DNA from: Amphimedon queenslandica | Taxonomy: Eukaryota; Porifera; Demospongiae; Haplosclerida; Niphatidae | NCBI RefSeq assembly: GCF_000090795.2 | Contig: NW_003546243.1 | Coordinates: 1,119,692 to 1,183,691, forward strand | Reading direction: 5' to 3' | Length of the DNA: 64,000 nt | Shown here: positions 50,323 to 58,991 of the stretch, piece after piece | Numbering within the stretch: the first letter of the stretch is position 1 | Layout of the letters: every line of letters starts with the position of its first letter | The notes under the pieces: model-generated | Told to the model about the DNA's origin: nothing | Seen by the model: only the letters and a program-made list of their open reading frames with translations | Database searches by the model: none | Translations under genes and position numbers: made by a program

Positions 50323-52541
50323 ATGGAGGAAATACCAGTAAAAATCGAGATAAAACGAAGTACTTTTAAAAAAATCTGCAGCCTCTTTCTACCATTTATT
50401 GTCATTACTGCTACTGCTAGCATCTTCACTCTTCCAGTCATTTTTTACAGCATCACCCAGCTTGAGACTGCTAATGATGACACTCCATGGGTGAGCCAAC
50501 TTGTGCACTAGACTACTTTATCATTTGTAACCTTTTTAGGCAAACACCACTGTGCCATTTGAAGGTAATAATGCAACAAACTGCACTTACTCCTGGGCTG
50601 AAGTTTCAGGCAATGCATCAAAGCATTATCATTGCACAGCTCATTCTTACAGTGGAATGATATGCAGAGACTTCCTCAGCTATTGGAAAAAATGTGTTGG
50701 AATTGATAGCGAAAATAACAAATGCATTTATTTCAATGAATCTAGAGGGACTCTAATTGAACGAGAAAAACAACTAGAAAAAATAATTTATTACTTAAGT
50801 GAGTAGTTATTACATTTACTATTGCATGCAACTTATATCATGCAAAATTTTATAATTTTTAGGTTTAGATAGCGACTGTCTAAAAGCTGCACTTCCATTT
50901 CTGTGTCAGTATATGTTTCCATTGCTAGATTGTACAAGTGATGTCATATATACTCCATCAAGGGAGGATTGTATTGATATCAAAACCAAAACATGTTCCC
51001 AATTATGGAAGCTGGCAGTAGGCTATGGTTTCGGTAGCGTATTACCCAAATGTCAAAATTTAAACTTAGGTATTTTAATAATTAATACATCTCAATTAAT
51101 TGCTTGTAATTGTATAGCATCTGCTACTATTTCTAGCGAAGCCAACAATGAGTCTTCAACAAGCTCAACTTCCAGTGACTTAACATGCAGGAAAGGTTTC
51201 TACAAAGCTGATGTCATATGTCTACCTCGTTGTGACAAGTTCGAAGACTCAACGAGCAAGACATCAGAATTTATTCTTAAAGCTGAAGTTGTTGCTTCAA
51301 TTTTTGCAATGACAGTCAGTGCAGTTGTTCTGATACTGTCAGCTTTTTCATACAAAACAATGTTAGTATTAAGAATTTAATTCATAATATATCTTTAACA
51401 CTGTAGGTTTGTGTATCCATCCATTTTGATAATATTTATGACCATAGACTGTGGCATAGTTGGTATGACTTATAATAAAAATTTTGAAAAGTTACTTCAA
51501 TTTTGATAGGTTTATTGGGATTCATGATTGCATTAGACCGTAACAAGCTAATGTGCAGCTCAAAAGATCTACTGGAGAGTCTAAAGCAATCCACACCTTT
51601 CTGTATTTTGTCAGGTATTCTTATAAAGATTTATCATTTCTTTAAACAGCACTTACAGGAGCCATTTTCCACTATGTAATTGTAAACATGTCCTTTTGGT
51701 GGCTATCTCATGTTTGTATTTTCTTCTATCAAATTGCATTTCCATTCCATGCCAACAGAACAAAAATGCTTCATCGTAACAAGTACATATATACAATAGT
51801 CACAGCAGTATGTAAGTTAATCAACAAAAATTTTAACAATGATAATTATTTCATGTAATGATAGGTTTGATATTGCCACTACCAGCTGTTATTGCTTGTC
51901 TAATTGTTGATGAATATGGTTACAAAATCAATCGCTTTCCACCAACTTTTTGCACCAGTCTAAATAAAGAGATGTGGTTCTATTCGTTCTTACTTGTTAT
52001 AGACGTAACAGTCTGCATTGGGGCATGCCTCCTAATTGCTGTGTGTTGGATTCTACACAAGGTACATACTATTATGATCAGAAGCCCAGTTATGATGCAA
52101 AAATGCATTTAATAGAAAAAAGGTCTGACAAGAGGAACTAGCACAGCAGAAAAGAAACTAATTCTTGTATTTTTTGCAGTCATAGTATTCAGCATCTCCT
52201 CCCTTATCCACACTAGCATTTATGTAGCCAAAGCAGACAATAAAGCAGAAGCAATGAATGAGTTCTTTAAGTGTGAAGCTCTTGGTTATGTTCCAGGGAA
52301 CTGTGATGAAGGGAAGCATGAAAGAATCATTTATCCCTACATTAATGTGATTGTCTACACTTCTGTTAATCTGGTACCGTTGGTCACTCTTATTTATGTT
52401 GTGAAGTGGGCTTGGATCAAGAAAGTGTACAAGTATTTGTATGATAAAATATTCCCTAAATCAAAGCGCAGACTGCAGTATGGATCATCAGTTAAAAACA
52501 TGATAACGCCTTCTTTGAAAAGTGTTCTATCTGTGCTATAA
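50323..52541 (+). CDS. Frizzled-like (class F) seven-transmembrane receptor
   Basis: Eight exons in phase: 50323-50490, 50540-50798, 50863-51361, 51407-51462, 51510-51614, 51659-51811, 51865-52061 and 52116-52541, about 620 aa. An N-terminal hydrophobic anchor ('FLPFIVITATASIFTLPVIF') leads to a Cys-rich ectodomain. Residues ~145-205 match the Frizzled CRD pattern: 'CLKAALPFLCQYMFPLLDC', 'SREDCIDIKTKTCSQLW', 'GFGSVLPKC', then a linker 'LPRC'. Seven hydrophobic segments follow: near 'VVASIFAMTVSAVVLIL', 'ILIIFMTIDCGIVG', 'VNMSFWWLSHVCIFF', 'TAVCLILPLPAVIAC', 'LVIDVTVCIGACLLI', 'LILVFFAVIVFSIS' and 'YTSVNLVPLVTLIYVV'. The canonical KTxxxW motif that recruits Dishevelled after the last helix is not present; 'KWAWIKKVYKYL' stands there. 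Wnt binding is therefore uncertain. The plasma membrane is the likely site. Confidence 0.8.
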
Positions 52542-52732
52542 TTTGTGCTATACAATATCAGACTAATTTGTCTCATTTTACTTAGCTGTTTACAGCTCAA
52601 TTTTATTTGCTGAATGTAAAACATGTAATAATTATAGCATATTATTTTCATCTGTAATCTGAAATATTTTTTAAAAATAAAATACCACTCCAATCGAGCC
52701 ACACCTCTTATATTTTGCGCCACACCCAAGTC

Positions 52733-52882
52733 TTCTTTCTTTCTTTCCCACGTGTACTGTGTACAGGCGCCATTAAAGATAGGTAAGTCTCAACTGACAA
52801 TCCTTTTCCATCTTCTTTGAAGTTGATGCTGTCAATTATAATTTGTACAGAAAAGGGTTGGTTATGGTTATATTTGTTATAG
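52733..52882 (+). promoter_or_regulatory. 5' TOP-like leader and 5'-UTR intron of eL13
   Basis: A pyrimidine tract CTTCTTTCTTTCTTTCCCAC at about 52732-52751 marks the likely start site, as in terminal-oligopyrimidine ribosomal protein genes. A short noncoding exon ends at 52780 (AAGATAG/GTAAGT). A ~102-bp intron ends with TTATAG at 52882, ten bases before the start codon. Confidence 0.7.
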
Positions 52883-52891
52883 AGGGTCACC

Positions 52892-53732
52892 ATGACTCGT
52901 ATGGGTAATCATGTTATTCCTAATGCTCACTTCAAGAAGCATTGGCAGAGATACGTCAAGACATGGTTCGACCAACCAGCCCGCAAGAAGAAAAGAAGAA
53001 TGAACAGGCTCAAGAAAGCAGCAAAACTGGCTCCTCGTCCAGCTAAAGGACCTCTTCGTCCTATCGTTCATTGCCCTACTAGGAAGTACAATATGAAAGT
53101 CAGAGCTGGCAAAGGATTTTCTTTTGAAGAATTAAGGGTGAGTTACATAATGGGAATAGTAATTAGTGTAAAGGTGATTTGTATCCCTGGTTGTGTTATA
53201 ATGCACATTTTTATAGGCTGCAGGTATACCGCCTCGTGTTGCTCCCACGATTGGCATTTCAGTTGATCATCGTCGTCACAATAAATCTTATGAGTCACTT
53301 CAAACAAATGTCCAGCGTCTCAAAGAGTACAAGACTCGTCTCATCCTCTTCCCAAGGAAAGGCAAGAAACCACGCAAAGAAGACAGTGATGTAAGACAAT
53401 GCATCTTTATTAATATAAATAATAATGTTTTCTCAATATTCTTTGTTACTATATGTATTTTTTACAACTTTTCCATTTTCACATGTTATTTTTTCTTTTT
53501 GTAGCTTGAAGCTTGCAAATTGGCTAAACAGCTCAAAGGTCCAGTTCTTCCCATCAGACAGCCTCGTAAGGTCTTTGAGTTCCGAGCCATAACTGACGAG
53601 GAAAGGAAAGAAAGTGTTTTTGAGGCTCTTAGGAAGGCAAAGGCAGACTCTCGTCTCGTTGGTGTCCGTGAGAAGAGAGCAAAACAGAAAGCCGAAGAAG
53701 AGAGACAGCAGAAGAAGCCTCCAACTAAATAA
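52892..53732 (+). CDS. RPL13: 60S ribosomal protein eL13
   Basis: Component of the large cytosolic ribosomal subunit. Coding exons 52892-53137, 53217-53390 and 53505-53732 give 215 aa, against 211 in humans. Typical sequence: '[18 protein letters not shown]', 'QPARKKKRR', '[19 protein letters not shown]', 'GFSFEELR', '[16 protein letters not shown]', '[18 protein letters not shown]' and '[19 protein letters not shown]'. The very basic, Lys/Arg-rich composition is usual. A pyrimidine-rich leader precedes it and an AATAAA signal overlaps the stop codon. I looked for intronic snoRNA boxes and saw none convincing. Confidence 0.98.
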
Positions 53733-54042
53733 AGACTAATTTAATGTTTTCACAATAATAATTATTATTATGTAGTCAGACTAAAAATTATTATGATAAC
53801 AAATGATGGTTTTCTGACAACGCCTCAAAATCACTTGATGTCTATGATAAGTGGGAATGCAAACAACTAGTGCATAAGAGTTATGAAGTGCATAGCTAAA
53901 AAAAATTGCTAATGCATGTTTCATCATATCGATGGCTAATTAAAATTTAACGAAAGGTGTGGTATACCATATCATTGTATATATCATGGGAACATACAAT
54001 TGCAATAAGTTCATTTTATAAATATGATAAAAAATATGCATT
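53733..54042. other. convergent 3' intergenic spacer
   Basis: AT-rich spacer between the convergent eL13 and GT92 genes. No feature beyond possible polyadenylation signals is seen. Confidence 0.6.
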
Positions 54043-55527
54043 CTAGGTAACGCAGAGCTTCGAATTAATGGTATCCATCAAATCGTCTCTAAACTGTGAC
54101 ATAGTGAGATCCTTCACAAGCGGTCTTCGCTCGTACTTTCCATCAATAATGTGTCTGTAGTGAAATAGGAGCCCCATATGACCAGGGATTGCAAACTCAT
54201 TGAAACCAGGAGCAAATTTGTGTATAGGTCGTAGACGCATGCTGTGCCTACCCATTCTAACTATTGCATTGGGTTTCACAAATATTTTTGTCTTTGAGCC
54301 GAGTTTATCGTATACTCCTACACTCTCATCGTAATTTGATCTCTTGTATCTTTGAAAGTAGACTGGGACGTGGACTTTTGAACATACTGGTTCTTGCAAT
54401 GAGCTCTCATAGCTACCGTTGTGCATGAAGACGTGGCTGAATCTAAATGAGCCAAGATGAGGTTTGTCTGCTCCTTCAAGTACCTCTGGAAGCTGCTTTC
54501 TTTGATTCTTTGGAACAAATAGCTCGTCAATGTCTAAAAATCCTAAAAACTTGACACGATTTTTGTTCCTGTATAAACAATCATGGATCACCCCTACCTG
54601 TCCATAATCTCTTACATCCATTGTTATATTGATCCTCCACTCAACCACATCCACAATGCCTTCCTGTGAGTACCTGTACAATATGTCACGGACCCCATTG
54701 GAGACCTCTTGAATGTATATGGTGAACAAACTGACACCGAACAACTTGTGAGTCTCAATAAATTGAATTATTAGTTGTGGGTCAGTTAGTCCAAAGAGCG
54801 CTTTGTGGAGACATATTCCGACTGTCTTGAGTGGTTTACTCTTTGATGTACCTGTAATTGGAATTAAATGAGAATGTAGTCTTGATTTACAGCTATTAGC
54901 AGTTAGAGCAACCTTCAAGGGATGATCATCAATGGATGCTGTAAGAGGACAAATAAAGAAAGAAGGGAGAGACCAGCCATGATTGTTGGCAAATTGATAC
55001 TCGAGTTGATCAATGTTAACCAATCCAGTACATATCGGAGTCACATTCTTTGAATATGTGATGTGACAAAACCATCGATAGCCATTTCTGACTCTTTCAG
55101 CTCTTGATTCCTTAAACCCAATCAATACAACAACAGGATTCTTGTGAACAGCGGCTCTGTCATCAATATATGCTCTCTCTCCCCATAATTGACTGGTATT
55201 CTCTGACCAAAGTGGAACCCAAGAGACATCTGGTAGTGCATTATGATACACAGTAGTAGCTATTGTAGCTTTGGACGTTGGATTACTCGTTACTGGTGTA
55301 GTTTTAATGCTACTTGAGACACTAGGTTCGCTACTAGGTCGAGGAGAGTGTTGTGTTATCGAGCTAAACTCTTTAGGTACAGTTGGTAGTTCTATTTGGT
55401 GTAGATCTTGATGTACCCCAGTGACAGTTTGTCTCTTTTTGGATATAGAGACTAGTAGCATCATAAATGTGAGCCACAGAAGGAACAGGACAAATCCTAG
55501 CATAGTTTTCACTTTGCTTGAGCCCAT
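54043..55527 (-). CDS. glycosyltransferase family 92 (DUF23) protein, type II membrane, intronless
   Basis: Golgi-type glycosyltransferase of the GT92 family (galactosyltransferases in characterised animals and plants). One exon encodes 494 aa. A short cytosolic tail and one N-terminal anchor ('MLGFVLFLLWLTFMMLLVSI') are followed by a Ser/Thr-rich stem to about residue 95. The catalytic part has 'KTVGICLHKALFGLTDPQ', 'FIETHKLFGVSLFTIYIQE', 'YGQVGVIHDCLYRNKNRVKFLGFLDIDELFVPK', where DIDE is the DxD-type metal/sugar-nucleotide site, and 'HKFAPGFNEFAI' with 'LLFHYRHI' near the end. The length and order agree with the family. Acceptor unknown. Head-to-head with PWP1 at 135 bp. Confidence 0.93.
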   Translation of the reverse strand: MGSSKVKTMLGFVLFLLWLTFMMLLVSISKKRQTVTGVHQDLHQIELPTVPKEFSSITQHSPRPSSEPSVSSSIKTTPVTSNPTSKATIATTVYHNALPDVSWVPLWSENTSQLWGERAYIDDRAAVHKNPVVVLIGFKESRAERVRNGYRWFCHITYSKNVTPICTGLVNIDQLEYQFANNHGWSLPSFFICPLTASIDDHPLKVALTANSCKSRLHSHLIPITGTSKSKPLKTVGICLHKALFGLTDPQLIIQFIETHKLFGVSLFTIYIQEVSNGVRDILYRYSQEGIVDVVEWRINITMDVRDYGQVGVIHDCLYRNKNRVKFLGFLDIDELFVPKNQRKQLPEVLEGADKPHLGSFRFSHVFMHNGSYESSLQEPVCSKVHVPVYFQRYKRSNYDESVGVYDKLGSKTKIFVKPNAIVRMGRHSMRLRPIHKFAPGFNEFAIPGHMGLLFHYRHIIDGKYERRPLVKDLTMSQFRDDLMDTINSKLCVT

Positions 55528-55662
55528 TTTTGGTCTGTTTCAAATTGTTTGTCTAAGACAAAATGGGCGGTGCTTTGGGCTGGACATTAGTGAAAATCTA
55601 ATTAGTTTAGTAGTTTACACACATGTTACAGTAAAAGTGCTTTCTGTTTGTTTTAGAACAAA
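55528..55662. promoter_or_regulatory. divergent promoter between GT92 gene and PWP1
   Basis: 135 bp between start codons. It contains a GGGCGGTGC GC box at about 55565. A TTTTAG acceptor eight bases before the PWP1 ATG indicates a 5'-UTR intron, so the PWP1 transcription start lies further into this gap or overlaps the GT92 leader. Confidence 0.5.
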
Positions 55663-58600
55663 ATGCCGACCATAGTATCATGCTTATGCTGGGTAGAAAA
55701 AGGAAAAGCTCGTGCTATTCCAGAGAAGGTAAATTTTGGGGTTGATCAATAGTCATTTGCTAACTGGGTCATTTCTGTAAATTGTGTCTGTTTCAACAGT
55801 ATCAGCACAATTTATGTTAGTTTACCATTTTCCTCATTGTAATAATAAATATATCAGTATTTTTTCGTAATTTTCTACGGTAATTTGTTTATTGTGTGAA
55901 AAATGTATCGGTAAAGAATCAGCATGCCATTTATATAATGGGAATTAATCTGAATGATTGTTTATGGTTAGGTTACGTTAGATAAAGAGGAATTAGATAC
56001 ATTAATTCAAGGAAAAAAGTACAAAGGAGTTTAAAAGTATGGTATTTATATCATGTTTGACTAGAGATGATGATGATGATGATGAGACATCAGAGGCTAT
56101 GGAAGACAGTAGTGGAGGGCAAAAACAAACAGAAGAGAATGAGGAGGGAGAGGAAGACATAGATCAGTTATATCAGCTTGATAAGTATGAGTCTGATGAA
56201 GAATTACCTGGAGGTTAGTACTTTTAGAAAGAAGGGAAGAATGACAGGGATACACATAGTTAGTGTCCACACATGCAATGGTGGTGTAGTAATTGTACGT
56301 CTTTTATATTTCGAATGTAGAAAAGACAACAGTTGGAGGATTATCTGGTTTAATGTATTATTCTAATAATGAAGATGATCCATACATTACTTTGAAAGTA
56401 ATGGTAAGCATCACAAAGAGAGTAATATTAGGATGGGGAATGTGAGACTGATTATTTTGTTGTAGGATGATGAAGAGCAGGACTTCATGATCCAAGAAGA
56501 TGATAATCTATTGCTTGTTGGAAAAGCTGAAGATGAATTTAGTTCAGTAGAAGTTCACGGTAAGTGGCTTTTGTTTTATTCCCTCTCCATCTCTGACGCT
56601 TTACTAGTATTCAATGAAAAGGACAATCACTTATACTGCCATCATGAAGTATTAATTAATGCTTACCCACTGGCATTGGAATGGCTAAACTATGACCCTG
56701 GACAGCCTGAGGAAGAAGGTGAGTGATTTGGATCGTTAATATGTATTCAGTAATTTTACCTTCTTCTTTTTTCCTTCTCCTCTACCTTCTTATGTCTCTT
56801 ACTTGTAGGTAGTTTTGTTGCTGTTGGTAGTATGTCTCCAGCAATTGAGATTTGGGACCTGGACCTAGTTGATGCCGTGGAGCCCCTTGTTGTCCTGGGG
56901 ACTAGCATTGAGACAATGACAGAGATGATGAAACTAGCAAAGAGTAAATCAAAAAAGAAAAAGGATAAAAAGAAAAAGGATAAAAAGAAAAAGGATAAAA
57001 AGAAAAAGAAGAAGCATAAGAAGAATGAGGTATTTATTCAAGTACTTATCTTCTTGATTATTTTTGAATTGTTTGTTTATAGTCATCAGATGATAATGAG
57101 GAGGCTATGGAGTATGATGAGAGTGAAGCAGAGGCTGCTGCTGCAATGCTTAGCACTGGTGAATTGGATAGTCATCTTGATGCTGTCATGGGGCTAGCCT
57201 GGAATAGAACGGTGAGGTAAGAAAGTTATAAATATGGCAGTGAAATATATTTGTCATGATTTATAGGAGTCTATTGGCCAGCGCAAGTGCTGACAATACT
57301 GTCAAGATATGGGATCTATCGGAAGGGAAAACTTTACTTACATTAGATCATCCTGACAAAGTAAGCAGCATATACCACAGCAAACTTTATAATGCAAGGA
57401 TGTGAATGTGACTGTGGTGTGCTTTTTTGTTTTTGTCCATTTGTAAGGTACAGACCATCCAGTGGCATCCAAAGGAGCTATCACTGCTTGCCAGTGGATG
57501 TTATGATGGGTATGCACTGTGGAATGTATTGTTATTTTATGGTATGTGTATAGGATTGTGAGACTTTTCAGTTGTGAAGATGGAGTAAGTGAAACTATGT
57601 TGTTTGTGACTAAAATGTGGCCTAAAATGTGGCCGTACAAAATGATTATATTTTTAAACGTCTTTTTAGTCACTTTTGATGCATTGGAAACTAAGTGGCG
57701 AAATAGAAAAGGTGCTATGGAATCATTTTCAGCCCAACCAATTGCTGGTAATAACGCAGCTACAATTGTTCCTTGTATTATACTCTAATAGGTCAGTACA
57801 GAGAAGAGTCAAATATATTGCCTGGAAAGAAATACAGGACAACTTGTTTTCACCATCAATGCACATACTGAAGCTGTGACTGGTAAAGAATTAATAATGC
57901 TGATATTTTCATTCGTATACATTTTTAATGTTGTTTTTTGAAAATTTGAGCTGATTCTGATCAAGTTTGAATTTTTTATAAATTTTTAAAGTTGGTCCAA
58001 AATTTGACTAAAGACCCTGTACTATAGTACAGGGTATTTTGTCAAAAATGGCTTCAAGAGAATTCCCTTTTTTTTGATACATGATTTGTTTTTCGATAGA
58101 TATTAGTCTCAGCTGTCAAATTCCAGGACTATTGGTCACCTCAAGCTCTGATGACACTATAAAGTTTTGGGATATACACGTGAGAAGATAGAGACTGAGA
58201 AGTAACTTATTGTGTTATTCTTTTATAGGAGAAATCCCCAGTTTTTCTTTATAGTCGCCCCATGCATATGGTGGGGATTGTGTGATAGTTATTTTAATTT
58301 TAAAGTCTTGCTTTGTCATTAGGTAGCTGTACTCTGCTCAAATTTTTGTACAGACAATCCATATATATTATCAGTTGGTGGACAGACCAACGGTTTTCAA
58401 GTTATGAATGTCCTCACACAACCACCTTGTAAGCAAGAAGGATTTACACCATTTAGCTATTTTTGACTAAAAATTTATTAAATTTATTAATTTTTTCCCA
58501 GAAAATTAATTTTTTTCTTAGTATATAAAAAGTGCAAAGAGAGAGGCCTTTCTGTACCAGAATCAGTAACTGATCCAACTGGAGCTGTGCAAGATGATGA

Positions 58601-58789
58601 TGATGAAGAGAAAGAAGATAATGACGATAATGTCAGTTGATTTCCAAGTACAGTAAAGATGTTTCCATTTTATAGGTGGTGAAATCAGCAGAAAGGGATG
58701 TTAAAGATCGGAGTCATAAATCACAAGAAAAGTCAAAGGGAAAGTCTGTCGTAAAGAAAAGGGACAAAAAGAAAAAGCAAAAAGCTTAA
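55663..58789 (+). CDS. PWP1: periodic tryptophan protein 1 (WD40)
   Basis: Nucleolar WD40 protein involved in ribosome biogenesis and Pol I transcription. Eighteen exons in phase: 55663-55728, 55972-56018, 56065-56213, 56321-56403, 56466-56559, 56608-56718, 56809-57029, 57083-57216, 57267-57360, 57448-57509, 57554-57584, 57670-57747, 57792-57882, 58100-58179, 58229-58270, 58323-58428, 58522-58631 and 58676-58789, about 570 aa. Landmarks: N-terminal 'IVSCLCWVEKG', acidic segment, 'FVAVGSMSPAIEIWDLDLVD', a lysine-rich insert, 'LDAVMGLAWN', 'LASASADNTVKIWD', 'VQTIQWHPKE', 'LLASGCYDG', 'VLWNHFQP', 'INAHTEAVT', 'VTSSSDDTIKFWDI' and a basic tail '...KKRDKKKKQKA'. Human PWP1 is 501 aa; part of the extra length is the lysine-rich insert. 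Confidence 0.96.
57930..58080. repeat. single palindrome-centred repeat unit in a PWP1 intron
   Basis: Contains 'TTGAGCTGATTCTGATCAAG', 'AATTTTTAAAGTTGGTCC' and the palindrome ACCCTGTAC-TATA-GTACAGGGT at about 58014-58035. It has a matched change on both arms relative to the common core. It occupies nearly the whole intron 57883-58099. Confidence 0.85.
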
Positions 58790-58991
58790 AATAATAATAT
58801 TTTATGCTGTATCAATTAAGAAAGTTCATGGCTGTATACATGTATCAAGTTTAGTTGATAAAATAATCATATGATTAATAGTTAGTGATAAAGTTGTCTC
58901 AAAGTTAATTACACTTACTGGCTACCATACATAATAGAGTAAATGAGATTTACTCTAATATCTATGCTGACTACTTATAGTACGATAATGC

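Noticed and set aside
52781-53504. snoRNA genes in eL13 introns, as in vertebrates
   Set aside because: No convincing C/D or H/ACA boxes could be seen in the three short introns.
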